DNA from: a virus
Direction: 5' to 3' (one strand)
Virus record (IMG/VR): IMGVR_UViG_3300047409_000304
Location: 1-47,564 of that record
DNA: 47,564 bases
Below the pieces are notes generated by a model that did no database searches, was not told the origin of the DNA, and saw nothing but the letters and a program-made list of their open reading frames with translations. Positions within the stretch are counted from its first letter, which is position 1; each line of letters begins with the position of its first letter. The translations under genes were made by a program, and so were the position numbers. Shown here one piece after another: positions 12,704-20,382 of this stretch.

Positions 12704-13224
12704 GCGACCACACGCGGATCGACATCAGCTTCGACCCGACCGAGCGCCGCATGCGCGGAGTCGCGCGCCACGGCAACACGCCCTTCGACGTCCCCTTCAT
12801 CTCGGAGATCGCCCCCAACCTCTGGCAGGGAGGCTGTGAGCAGGGCCTCGAGCTACCGATCTTCATCGAGCATGTCATCTCCCTCTATCCGTGGGAGAGC
12901 TACGGCGTCCACCTCGACCTCCGCAGCGCCCTCACCGTCGTGATGTACGACAGCGAGGACCAGGGGTACGAGCAGGTCGACGCCATCGCCGCGTGGGTGA
13001 ACGTCTGCCGCGCCGACGGCCCGACGCTCGTCCACTGCCAGGCAGGGCTGAATCGCTCGAGCCTCGTGGCAGCGCGTGCGCTGATGCTCGACGGGCTGGC
13101 GGCGAAGGACGCCATCGCACTGCTGCGCGAGAAGCGCTCACCCGCCTGCCTCTGCAACCCGGCCTTCGAGCGGCACCTTCTATCGCTCGATTCCATCAAC
13201 ACAACCGAAGGGAGAAGCCAGTGA
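12700..13224 (+). CDS. Dual-specificity protein phosphatase-like protein
   Basis: A 174-residue protein with the cysteine-phosphatase loop VHCQAGLNRSS at 111-121. Cys113 is the nucleophile, Arg119 binds phosphate and Ser120 completes HCxxGxxRS. An Asp in YDSED (84-88) is a likely general acid. The fold start (FISEIAPNLWQGG) matches dual-specificity/tyrosine phosphatases. Substrates may be protein phosphates, nucleotides or RNA 5' ends. It is unusual in phages and sits between a nuclease and replication genes. Confidence 0.85.
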   Translation: MSDHTRIDISFDPTERRMRGVARHGNTPFDVPFISEIAPNLWQGGCEQGLELPIFIEHVISLYPWESYGVHLDLRSALTVVMYDSEDQGYEQVDAIAAWVNVCRADGPTLVHCQAGLNRSSLVAARALMLDGLAAKDAIALLREKRSPACLCNPAFERHLLSLDSINTTEGRSQ

Positions 13225-13613
13225 GCTTCTGGGACACGCACTCTGCAGGAGACGGGGGTAGCGGCTACCTCAGCCCCGACGAGAAGGACGAGCTGATCGC
13301 GAACGAGACGCCATTCGACGTCACCGCCGTCCGGTATGAGCCGGAGAACAAGTTCGGCCCGCGCTTCGTCGTCACACTCGTCCTTCCGGATCCGGCCACG
13401 GGCGACAACGAGACGCGCATGGTCGGCTTCCCGAAGGGCAGCGGCGTCACGTCTCGAGACGACCTGTTGCAGGCCATGATCGACGACCACTTCGGGGCAG
13501 GCGAGGAGGGTGCCATCCCGTGCATCCTCACCAAGGGCGGGAACAGCTTCCTGCTCAAGCCCGCACCCGAGGCAGCGGCTCCGGCTGGAGCGAAGGGCAA
13601 GGCGAAGGCGTAG
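13221..13613 (+). CDS. Conserved phage protein near replication genes (possible ssDNA-binding)
   Basis: A 130-residue protein with strand-rich core (FDVTAVRYEPENKFGPRFVV, TLVLPDPATGDNETRMVGFP) and a low-complexity Ala/Lys tail (APAGAKGKAKA). The tail, size and position before the primase fit an OB-fold single-strand-binding protein, but I see no diagnostic motif; this is inference from context. The ribosome-binding site GGGAGAAG precedes the GTG. Confidence 0.62.
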   Translation: MSFWDTHSAGDGGSGYLSPDEKDELIANETPFDVTAVRYEPENKFGPRFVVTLVLPDPATGDNETRMVGFPKGSGVTSRDDLLQAMIDDHFGAGEEGAIPCILTKGGNSFLLKPAPEAAAPAGAKGKAKA

Positions 13614-13792
13614 TGGCGACCGCCGTCGCAAAGACAGAGGTCGTGGCCGTCAGCGTCGAGTTGACGCTGACGGCCGCCGAGGCGAAGACGCTCGTCGAGT
13701 ACCTCAACTGCATGGGCAAGGCCCCGACGTTTCGGGTCGCCAATCCGAAGTTGTACCACGTCCAGAACGTGCTCGAGGACGCGCTGCGGTGA
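13613..13792 (+). CDS. Small hypothetical protein (59 aa)
   Basis: GTG overlapping the preceding TAG by one base. The layout is strand-helix (VVAVSVELTLTAAEAKTLVE) then YLNCMGKAPTFRVANPK and a short final helix. It may be a small dimeric accessory factor. No family. Its stop overlaps the primase start. Confidence 0.6.
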   Translation: MATAVAKTEVVAVSVELTLTAAEAKTLVEYLNCMGKAPTFRVANPKLYHVQNVLEDALR

Positions 13793-14580
13793 CGACGCTG
13801 GCCGAAGCCGCCGTCCTTCTCGCTCAGCGAGGAAATCGCGTGTTCCCGACCGGAGCCGACAAGGCTCCGCGGATCGCGGGTGGTTTCCACGCAGGCACGG
13901 ACATCCCCGAACGGGTGCTGTCGTGGGAGGCCCAGGGCCTCTGGGAAGGCGGCGGTATCGGTCTGGTCATCCCCGACCGCGTGTTCGTGGTCGACGTCGA
14001 CCCGCGCAACGGTGGGTTCGAGACGTACGGAGTTTTGCCCGCACCGCTGCCGCCGACCCGAACGGTCGTCACGCGCAACCTCGGGTTTCACTACTACTAC
14101 TCCCTGCCCGACGACCGCGACATCCGCGGCAGCCTCGGGCCGGGGATCGACATCAAGAAGCCGGGGCGCGGGTACGTGCTTGTGCCGCCGTCGCCAGGGT
14201 ACACCTACCTGCGCGGCGGCAAGCCCGCCCCGGCCCCCGAGTGGCTGCTCGACGAGCTGACGCTCAACCGACGGTCGATGGGCGAGGCCAGTGCCCCGAA
14301 GTACTTCGCGCTCATGGGCGGCACCGGCTACGGCCTCGCAACTTTGCGTAACGCACTGGAGCGTATTCGCAATCAAGGCGAGGGCGGCAGGCGTGCGCTC
14401 TTGAACGCCGAGGCGTACACGCTCGGCGGCCTCGTGGCTGGAGGCGAGCTGGACGAGGACAAGGCGCTCGAAGGACTTCTGGAGGCAGCGCTCGAGTCCG
14501 GCCTCTCAGAGAGGGACGCGCTCTCCCGCATCCACAGCGGCTGGTGCGCTGGGCTGCTGAACCCGAAGAGCGCCGAGTGA
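13789..14580 (+). CDS. Bifunctional DNA primase/polymerase (prim-pol) domain protein
   Basis: A 263-residue protein with an N-terminal prim-pol (archaeo-eukaryotic primase) domain. The metal-binding DxD is VVDVDPRNGG with Asp69 and Asp71. LGFHYYY holds His101, and GIDIKKPGRGYVLVPPS holds Asp121. The remaining ~90 residues (GEASAPKYFALMGG onward) are helical and could be a primase C-terminal accessory region. It should start DNA synthesis, and some relatives can also copy DNA. No helicase domain is attached and I find none elsewhere in the window. GTG start in GTGA overlap. Confidence 0.87.
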   Translation: MTTLAEAAVLLAQRGNRVFPTGADKAPRIAGGFHAGTDIPERVLSWEAQGLWEGGGIGLVIPDRVFVVDVDPRNGGFETYGVLPAPLPPTRTVVTRNLGFHYYYSLPDDRDIRGSLGPGIDIKKPGRGYVLVPPSPGYTYLRGGKPAPAPEWLLDELTLNRRSMGEASAPKYFALMGGTGYGLATLRNALERIRNQGEGGRRALLNAEAYTLGGLVAGGELDEDKALEGLLEAALESGLSERDALSRIHSGWCAGLLNPKSAE

Positions 14581-14801
14581 GCGGCTGGGAAGCGATGCAG
14601 CAAGGCGCACCGGATCCGTTCTTTCCGGAGCAGAGGCGCAAGGTCGTCTACTGCGGCGCCTTCACCAAAGTCTCGCTCGTCTCGGACGGAGATCAGGGCG
14701 AGTGTACCGCGCTCTTCTCCGTCCAGATGGATGACCCAGAGTGCCCGACGAGGTGGTGGCCGTGTCCTGTGTGCGGCACCGAGTGTGAGGTGGAGTGGTG
14801 A
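14577..14801 (+). CDS. Small zinc-ribbon-like protein (74 aa)
   Basis: Ends with CPVCGTECEVEW, preceded by Cys residues at ECPTRWWP and EC, a plausible zinc ribbon at the C-terminus. The N-terminal half (VVYCGAFTKVSLVSDGDQG) is strand-like. GTG coupled to the primase stop. No function assigned. Confidence 0.65.
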   Translation: MSGWEAMQQGAPDPFFPEQRRKVVYCGAFTKVSLVSDGDQGECTALFSVQMDDPECPTRWWPCPVCGTECEVEW

Positions 14802-15196
14802 CGCCCGCCGAGCGCATGGCTGAGGCCCGTCGGCGCGACGAGCTGACGCCGATGACCACTGCCGAGCGCACGGCCGAAGCGCGTCTGCAGAAGCTCTACG
14901 GCATCACGCTCGAGCAGTACGCGACAATCCTCGCGTTCCAAGGCGGCTGCTGCGCCATCTGCAAGCGCCCCGCCGAGTCGATGCCGACGCGCTTGAACGT
15001 CGACCACGACCACAAGACTCGCCAGGTTCGCGGATTGCTTTGCGTCTGGTGCAACCACAAGCGGCTACCGGCAATGCACGACAGCCTCGAGTACGCCGCT
15101 AACACGGCTGCGTACCTCGCGCGCCCGCCAGCCGAGCGCGCGATCGGCGTCGTCATCTCGCCTGAGCAGCCGCCGAAGAAACGGAGGAAGCGATGA
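14798..15196 (+). CDS. Recombination endonuclease VII-like (HNH/His-Me) protein
   Basis: A 132-residue protein of the endonuclease VII family. Zinc ligands are Cys52-x2-Cys55 and Cys82-x2-Cys85. The active-site stretch LNVDHDHKT (residues 67-74) contains the His-Me core with Asp69, His70, Asp71 and His72, followed by VRGLLC. Such enzymes cut branched DNA, resolving junctions before packaging. GTG 14798 gives the GTGA overlap; GTG 14795 is an equal alternative. Confidence 0.88.
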   Translation: MTPAERMAEARRRDELTPMTTAERTAEARLQKLYGITLEQYATILAFQGGCCAICKRPAESMPTRLNVDHDHKTRQVRGLLCVWCNHKRLPAMHDSLEYAANTAAYLARPPAERAIGVVISPEQPPKKRRKR

Positions 15197-15423
15197 ACGC
15201 GCGAGAGACGGAGATTCTGGCAACTGCGCGGGCGGCCAGCGATGTGAACGCTCGGCGCGCGAAGGAAGCGACGGACGCGCTCTACAACCTGATGCTGTTC
15301 CTTGACCTCCTGCCGGACGAGGAGACGCCCGCCGAGCTTCACGACTGCCCTGAGTGGAAGGCTGGCGCTCGCGTTCTCGGCTGGGACGTCGACTGGGCCG
15401 CAGTCGCTGAAGGTCGCGCGTGA
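15193..15423 (+). CDS. Hypothetical helical protein (76 aa)
   Basis: ATG overlapping the endonuclease stop. A long N-terminal helix (ARETEILATARAASDVNARR, AKEATDALYNLMLFLDLL) is followed by an acidic loop and a short C-terminal WDVDWAAVAEG. No recognised domain. Confidence 0.62.
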   Translation: MNARETEILATARAASDVNARRAKEATDALYNLMLFLDLLPDEETPAELHDCPEWKAGARVLGWDVDWAAVAEGRA

Positions 15424-15545
15424 ACCCGGCGACCCGCATCGGCCGCACCGTCGTCTTCCCCGGCGGCGCCGTTCGGCGGCTGTCCCTGCTCGAGTGGGCG
15501 CTCTGCGTCTGTGGCGTGAAGCGGACGGTGAAGACGCCTTGCTGA
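15420..15545 (+). CDS. Very small hypothetical protein (41 aa)
   Basis: GTG coupled to the previous stop. The product (MNPATRIGRTVVFPGGAVRR, then LSLLEWALCVCGVKRTVKT) is basic with a short hydrophobic middle and three cysteines near the end. It bridges two coupled genes but is weakly supported by composition. Confidence 0.42.
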   Translation: MNPATRIGRTVVFPGGAVRRLSLLEWALCVCGVKRTVKTPC

Positions 15546-15781
15546 CCGACAACACCGACCGCCTCTACGGGGACTTCCGGTACGACTCGCACTTGCTGCC
15601 TGCCGCCCGGCCGTGGCTCTACCGGATCGGCGACCTCGTGCGCGTCGGCAACGAGGTAGTCCAGATCCTTGACGGTTTCCTGCACGTCCGGCGCGAAGTC
15701 GGAAGCATGCAGCGCAGCCACGCTCCCGCTGGCTCGTCGGTACTGATCATCCGCGCGTGCAGCGAAGGGTCGAGCTTGTGA
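15539..15781 (+). CDS. Hypothetical protein (80 aa), TTG start
   Basis: Frame after the small gene above, starting at TTG 15539, which overlaps its stop. The product is RLYGDFRYDSHLLPAARPW then LYRIGDLVRVGNEVVQILDG and FLHVRREVGSMQ, probably a beta-rich fold. The coupling at both ends supports it; the exact start is uncertain and a longer in-frame extension is open upstream. Confidence 0.52.
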   Translation: MLTDNTDRLYGDFRYDSHLLPAARPWLYRIGDLVRVGNEVVQILDGFLHVRREVGSMQRSHAPAGSSVLIIRACSEGSSL

Positions 15782-16053
15782 CCGAGCTGTGGGACAGCGG
15801 TAACCGGGGATACAACACCTTCCCGCTCCTGTGGTGCGAGGACTGCGGCAAGGCCGAGGAGCCGCCGCGGCGCCCGCGCCTTCCCGACTTCGTAGCCGAC
15901 CCGTTTCTCGAGTGTTCGAACTGCGGGCGCAAGCTGGCGCTGCTGCGCTGCATCGTCGCGGGGACGCACTACCAGGAGCGCCTGGGAGCGATGCACCAGC
16001 ACGTCGCCACGCTCGGGTCGCTCCCCGACCGCGAGGGTCGGTGGCCGCGTTGA
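15778..16053 (+). CDS. Zinc-ribbon-like hypothetical protein (91 aa)
   Basis: Two C-x2-C knuckles (LLWCEDCGKAEEP and LECSNCGRKLALLRC) about 26 residues apart form a likely zinc ribbon. The C-terminal part (GTHYQERLGAMHQHVATLG) is helical. GTG coupled to the previous stop. It lies immediately before the DNA polymerase, so a replication accessory role is possible but unproven. Confidence 0.66.
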   Translation: MTELWDSGNRGYNTFPLLWCEDCGKAEEPPRRPRLPDFVADPFLECSNCGRKLALLRCIVAGTHYQERLGAMHQHVATLGSLPDREGRWPR

Positions 16054-18005
16054 GCGCCTACACCGTCGTCGACATCGAGACGACCGGCAAGAACCCGCTC
16101 AAGGACGAGCTGCTGTGCGTCGGCATCGGCGACCGCGTCTACCCCGCCGACGAGGGCCGTGCGATGGCCCGCCGCCTGATGGTGCGCCCAGGAACCGTCC
16201 TTGTGGCGCACACGAACTTCGACCTTCGCTGGCTGATGCTCGAGGGCGCCAAGCTCGGGAAGAACGTCCACTACCACGACACGAAGGTCATGGCGTGGCT
16301 GCTCGACGGCACGCAGCAGCTCGACCTCGATAGCCTGACCGAGCGCTACTGCGGATACACGCCGGACAAGCGCCTGCGCCAGGTAGCGAAGCGCGTGATG
16401 TTCAGGCGCGACTGCTCCTGGTGTGACAGCGAGGGATGCTCTGTCTGCACCGACCCTAGGTCGCTTGTGCCGATCGAGGACGCGGCTTGGGACGAGCTGT
16501 CGGCCTACAACCGCTCCGACCTCAAGGCCGAGGGCGACCTCTATGAAGCGCTACGCGCCGAGCTGCAGAAGCGCGGCATGTGGTCGCACTTCCTCAAGGA
16601 AGAGGCGCCCTTCTCGCGCCTGTTGGTCGAGATGGAGACGGCTGGCATGCCGTTCGACAGAGACGCCGCCGTCGAGATGCTCGCCGAGAAGGAAGCGGAG
16701 ATGGAGACGCGCGCCAAGTGGCTGACGGACTTCACGAGCGCACCGGACTTCAACCTCCGCTCTGGCGATCAGGTGGCGCACTTCCTCTACACCGAAGTGT
16801 GGGAACAAGATGTGCGCTTCCCGATTCCCAGGATTCTGGGAATGTCGAAGGAGGACAAGCGCGCCGCCGTCGAGCGCATCGCGCCGCCGCGTGTGCGCGT
16901 GACGAAGGTTGGCCGCGACTACGCGTACGGCAGAGTGCTGCTCGACGGCATGGGGCTGGCACCGCCGAAGCGCGACAGGAAGCAGAAGACCTCGCGCCCG
17001 TCCGTCAGCGGCAAGAAGCTCGCTGTGCTTTACGGCGAGAACCCGTGGGTCATCGAGTACGTCGCCTGGAAGAAGCTCGACAAGCTGGCGGGCTACCTGC
17101 GCGACTGGATTGAGCGCGCGCATGAGGGCAAGCTCTACGCGCGCTTCGACCAGTCGGGGACGGCCACCGGTAGGCTCGCCGGGCGCGAGCCGAACCTCCA
17201 GCAGGTCGCGAAAGAGAGCGGCGTCCGCGACCTCTTTCGCGGCGACCTCGTCATCGGAGACTACGCGGGCCTCGAGGTACGCATCAGCGCTCACTTCAGC
17301 CACGACCCCGTGATGATGGAGATTTTCGCGTCCGGCGGCGACCTCTACGGGACGCTGGCTGCTGAGGCGTGGGGTGGCGAGCCGACGAAAGAGAACCCGA
17401 ACCGCCCGCTGATGAAGGTCGTGATGCTCGGCTCGCAGTACGGAGCAGCCGGGGAGACGCTGGCGTTCGTCATGTCGTTGGCAGGCATCCCGACGACGCC
17501 CGCCAAGGCCGACGGCTTTCTGCGCGACCTCAAGAAGACGCTGCCGCGCATGTTCGAGTGGCGACAGGAGGTCATGGCGCAGGCCGAGAAGGACGGCTAC
17601 GTCGAGACGTTGGCTGGCCGCCGCCGTCAGCTCACGGGCATCAAGAGCGCCGACTGGCAGAAGAAGGGGACGGCCGAGCGGCAGGCCGTTAGCACCAAGG
17701 TGCAGGGCAGCGCCGCCGACATCGTGCGCCGCGCGATGCTTGCGGCCCGCGGTGCTGTGACGCCTGACGTCGCACGTATCTGTCTTCAGGTTCACGACGA
17801 GATCCTCTGGGTGCGCGGCCCCGAGTGGGACGCAGCGGCCTTCCCGAAGCTCGTCGAGATTTGCCAGTTCGGCCACGGCTTCGAGCTGGACGTCCCCCTC
17901 ATCTTCGAGGCCAAGATCGCCCAGTCGTGGGGCGAGAAGGGCGACTCGCCAGGCCAGATCCATTCCGGTGCGTACGAGCACCTCAACGCAGGAGGAATCC
18001 AGTGA
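16041..18005 (+). CDS. Family A DNA polymerase with 3'-5' exonuclease domain
   Basis: A 654-residue PolA-type replicase. The exonuclease domain has motif I VVDIETTG (Asp11, Glu13), motif II AHTNFDLRW (Asp61) and motif III YNRSDLKAE (Tyr156, Asp160). An unusual four-cysteine knuckle, CSWCDSEGCSVC (125-136), lies between II and III. Polymerase motif A is IGDYAGLEVR (~residue 407), motif B LMKVVMLGSQYG (~457) and motif C QVHDEI (~584). No 5'-3' exonuclease domain. GTG 16041 is chosen; TTG 16050, which overlaps the upstream stop, is nearly as likely and would drop three residues. Confidence 0.95.
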   Translation: MAALSAYTVVDIETTGKNPLKDELLCVGIGDRVYPADEGRAMARRLMVRPGTVLVAHTNFDLRWLMLEGAKLGKNVHYHDTKVMAWLLDGTQQLDLDSLTERYCGYTPDKRLRQVAKRVMFRRDCSWCDSEGCSVCTDPRSLVPIEDAAWDELSAYNRSDLKAEGDLYEALRAELQKRGMWSHFLKEEAPFSRLLVEMETAGMPFDRDAAVEMLAEKEAEMETRAKWLTDFTSAPDFNLRSGDQVAHFLYTEVWEQDVRFPIPRILGMSKEDKRAAVERIAPPRVRVTKVGRDYAYGRVLLDGMGLAPPKRDRKQKTSRPSVSGKKLAVLYGENPWVIEYVAWKKLDKLAGYLRDWIERAHEGKLYARFDQSGTATGRLAGREPNLQQVAKESGVRDLFRGDLVIGDYAGLEVRISAHFSHDPVMMEIFASGGDLYGTLAAEAWGGEPTKENPNRPLMKVVMLGSQYGAAGETLAFVMSLAGIPTTPAKADGFLRDLKKTLPRMFEWRQEVMAQAEKDGYVETLAGRRRQLTGIKSADWQKKGTAERQAVSTKVQGSAADIVRRAMLAARGAVTPDVARICLQVHDEILWVRGPEWDAAAFPKLVEICQFGHGFELDVPLIFEAKIAQSWGEKGDSPGQIHSGAYEHLNAGGIQ

Positions 18006-18598
18006 CGACCCTGATGAGAGACGCGGAGGGGCTGTACGTCGATGTTCCCGACGCGATCACCCTCTACTCGGGCGGCAGGATTCGGCCGCTCGACCCTGAC
18101 CCGAACGACATCCACATTGAGGACATCGCTCACGCCCTCGCGTGTCAGAACCGCTTCACCGGACACCTGAGATACCCAGTAAGCGTGGCCGAGCACAGCC
18201 TCCGTGTGGCAGCGCTTGTACCGGAGGGCCTGAAGCTCGAAGCACTCCTGCACGATGCGAGTGAGGCGTACTTGTCAGACATCGCTCGCCCGCTCAAGCA
18301 GGCCCCTGTCTTCGGGGCCACATATAAGCGCTATGAGTCCGTCCTCGAGCGGGCCATAGCGGTTCGCTTCAACTTGCCGATTCGCCCGTTCGGCGAGATG
18401 CACCCCGAGATCAAGAAGGCCGATCAGCTTGCGCTCAATGCTGAGGTGAAGACGTTCGCACACGAGACGTTCGCGCGCGAGATGGGCGTACTCCACATCG
18501 TCTTCCCGCCGGAGGCGATTCCCTCGACTGGTAGTTGGGAGATCGTCGAGTCGATGTTTCTGTCCGCCTACCGCCGCTACACCGAGGAGGGCCTGTGA
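18002..18598 (+). CDS. HD-domain nucleotidase/dNTPase (YfbR/DatZ-like)
   Basis: A 198-residue HD phosphohydrolase. The metal site is VAEHSLRVA (His65), LLHDASEAYLSDI (His84, Asp85, Glu88, Asp93) and KKADQLAL (Asp141). The YfbR family removes phosphate from deoxynucleoside monophosphates. The phage enzyme DatZ of this family removes triphosphate from dATP to favour 2-aminoadenine DNA. Which activity this protein has cannot be read from the motif. It follows PolA and precedes a dATP/dGTP diphosphohydrolase-like gene, forming a nucleotide-pool block. GTG in GTGA overlap. Confidence 0.85.
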   Translation: MTTLMRDAEGLYVDVPDAITLYSGGRIRPLDPDPNDIHIEDIAHALACQNRFTGHLRYPVSVAEHSLRVAALVPEGLKLEALLHDASEAYLSDIARPLKQAPVFGATYKRYESVLERAIAVRFNLPIRPFGEMHPEIKKADQLALNAEVKTFAHETFAREMGVLHIVFPPEAIPSTGSWEIVESMFLSAYRRYTEEGL

Positions 18599-19203
18599 TT
18601 ACAGACAACGTCGAGGTGCAGAAGGGGACTGCCGGGTATGTATCCACGGGCGAGTACCGCGTCCCTCGAGCGGGAGAGTTGTATCTGCTCCAGACATCTC
18701 CGGAGACGTTGGTCGTGCGGGCAGGCAACGGCGTCTGCGTCCCGTTCTATCTGCTACGCCCCACATCGACTGCCGAGACGAAGGCCACCAACCCGAAGGA
18801 CGCCATCGGCTCCGACAAGCTGCCACTACACCTCTGGCCCGAGACGGCCACGGTCATGGGCACCCTCGGGCTGCTCGACGGCATGCTCAAGTACGGGCGG
18901 CTCAACTGGCGTGAAGCCGGTGTGCGCGCGACGATCTACATCGACGCCGTCAAGCGGCACATCAACGCGTACGCCGAGGGCGAAGACCTCGACCCGGATT
19001 CTGGCGCTCCGCACTTGGCACACGCGCTCGCATGCCTCGCGATCCTCGTCGACGCGCAGGCGGCGGGGAAGCTCACCGACGATCGCGCCTACAACGGCGC
19101 CGGATACCGCAAGCTCGTCGAGGAGCTGACGCCGCACGTCCCTCGCCTCAAGGCGAAGCACGCCGACAAGAACCCGAAGCACTACACGATCGCGGACGCC
19201 TGA
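18595..19203 (+). CDS. dATP/dGTP diphosphohydrolase-like (DUF5664) protein
   Basis: A 202-residue protein. An N-terminal ~60-residue strand-rich part (YRVPRAGELYLLQTSPETLV) precedes the DUF5664 core: NPKDAIGSDKLPLHLWPE (66-83), YGRLNWREAGV (100-110) and GEDLDPDSGAPHLAHALACL. This all-alpha fold belongs to the MazG-like NTP pyrophosphatases and resembles phage MazZ/dATP-dGTP diphosphohydrolases. It would hydrolyse purine dNTPs to dNMP. GTG overlaps the HD gene stop. Assignment to dATP/dGTP is inferred from the family, not tested. Confidence 0.8.
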   Translation: MITDNVEVQKGTAGYVSTGEYRVPRAGELYLLQTSPETLVVRAGNGVCVPFYLLRPTSTAETKATNPKDAIGSDKLPLHLWPETATVMGTLGLLDGMLKYGRLNWREAGVRATIYIDAVKRHINAYAEGEDLDPDSGAPHLAHALACLAILVDAQAAGKLTDDRAYNGAGYRKLVEELTPHVPRLKAKHADKNPKHYTIADA

Positions 19204-19388
19204 TGCCGTACCCCAACTACGACGATTTCGAGGCCAGAGGCATCGTCGAGAACGAGGGCCTCGAGTACGCCGTCAGGCACTACACGAACGCCGAGTCGTT
19301 CAAGAACCCGGAGACAGCCAAGCTTTGGGGGGCGGCTGCTAAGGCACTTGACGCACTGGTCGCCCACCTGCACCTGGAAGATGGTTAG
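19203..19388 (+). CDS. Hypothetical helical protein (61 aa)
   Basis: ATG overlapping the preceding stop by one base (TGATG). Helical (FEARGIVENEGLEYAVRHYT, PETAKLWGAAAKALDALVAH). No recognised domain. Its TAG overlaps the next GTG. Confidence 0.62.
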   Translation: MPYPNYDDFEARGIVENEGLEYAVRHYTNAESFKNPETAKLWGAAAKALDALVAHLHLEDG

Positions 19389-19567
19389 TGCCTGTCGCCC
19401 CCTACGGCTCCCCGACGTACCGAGCGTGGAACAACGCGCGCATGCGAAAGCGCCGAAGTGAGAACGCTGCGCGTCGGCGTCGGGAGCTGGATCTAGAAAG
19501 CATCCGCTGCGTGAACAAGACGATCGCCAAGTACGAAGAACTTCTCAACCCCGCACCAGGGAGGTAG
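19388..19567 (+). CDS. Small basic hypothetical protein (59 aa)
   Basis: GTG in TAGTG overlap. Strongly basic N-terminal half (MRKRRSENAARRRRELDLES) followed by a helix with one Cys. The basic patch suggests nucleic-acid binding. The last codons (NPAPGR) and the stop are written in the GCACCAGGGAGG start element of the following gene, an economical overlap. Confidence 0.55.
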   Translation: MPVAPYGSPTYRAWNNARMRKRRSENAARRRRELDLESIRCVNKTIAKYEELLNPAPGR

Positions 19568-19570
19568 CAC

Positions 19571-19786
19571 ATGAACAAGACCAACGACGACAAGCCCAAG
19601 CTCGACAACGCAGCGCTCCGCGAGGTTCGCAGGGCCAAGCTCAAGCGGGCCGCGTCGCTCCGCGCTCAGCTCATGTTCGACCAGAACCTGGCGCGTATCG
19701 ACCATCGCCTCGACGTCATCGAACCTGCCGTGCAGGAGATTGAGGCGCGCGCCGAGCAGGGCGAGATCCCGCAGGAGGCGAGCTGA
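19571..19786 (+). CDS. Coiled-coil-like hypothetical protein (71 aa)
   Basis: ATG after GGGAGG. Highly charged helical sequence (NAALREVRRAKLKRAASLRA, RIDHRLDVIEPAVQEIEARA) that could form a coiled coil. No domain. Precedes the DnaQ-like exonuclease with a one-base overlap, suggesting joint translation. Confidence 0.65.
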   Translation: MNKTNDDKPKLDNAALREVRRAKLKRAASLRAQLMFDQNLARIDHRLDVIEPAVQEIEARAEQGEIPQEAS

Positions 19787-20382
19787 TGTTCGACTACGAG
19801 ATCGCTTGGGCGCCAGCACCGCCAGCGCCGCCTCAGCGCATCCTCGGCATCGACATCGAGAACAAGCCGCTCTGGTACGGGGGCGGCGATTTCGTCTTCG
19901 ACCGTGACGTCTGCTACTCGTGGAAGTGGCTGAGCGAGGACGCAGAGGTCGCGCGAAGAGCCTACAACGAGGTAGAGACGGTGTGGCTCGACTGGAGGCA
20001 GGACGACGAGACGCTCGTCCAGCTCCTGCAGCCGTTGCGCGAGGCCATCGAGCAGGCTGACCAGCTCCTCGGCCACAACTTCCAGCACGACTGGAGGGGC
20101 CTGCGCGCGACGTTCAACCACCTGAAGCAGCCGTACCTCCCCGCCCGCCCGTTCATCGACACCATGCGCTGCATTCCCGGCGGCATGCCGCGGAGCCTCG
20201 AGTGGCTGTCGGCGCACTTCGGGCTGCAGGAGAAGCCGCACGTCGGCCCGCACACCTGGGTCGACGCCATTGACCGCAACCTGCCCGAGGCCATCGCGTT
20301 GATCAAGGCGCGCAACCGGAGTGACGTCCTCATCACCGAGGAGCTGTACTGGCACGAGAAGGAGCTGGGGTGGCTGCGATGA
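19786..20382 (+). CDS. DnaQ-like 3'-5' exonuclease (RNase H fold)
   Basis: A 198-residue DEDD-type exonuclease. Motif I is GIDIENKPLW (Asp23, Glu25), motif II is LLGHNFQHDWRGL (Asp102), and motif III is NRSDVLITEELYW (Asp180). It is a stand-alone exonuclease besides the one fused to PolA. Possible roles are proofreading for the prim-pol, degrading host DNA or trimming recombination intermediates; sequence alone does not decide. Confidence 0.82.
   Translation: MFDYEIAWAPAPPAPPQRILGIDIENKPLWYGGGDFVFDRDVCYSWKWLSEDAEVARRAYNEVETVWLDWRQDDETLVQLLQPLREAIEQADQLLGHNFQHDWRGLRATFNHLKQPYLPARPFIDTMRCIPGGMPRSLEWLSAHFGLQEKPHVGPHTWVDAIDRNLPEAIALIKARNRSDVLITEELYWHEKELGWLR

Noticed and set aside
16551-17981. 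Long minus-strand frame of 476 codons
   Set aside because: Shadow of the DNA polymerase gene; the plus-strand frame has all polymerase motifs.
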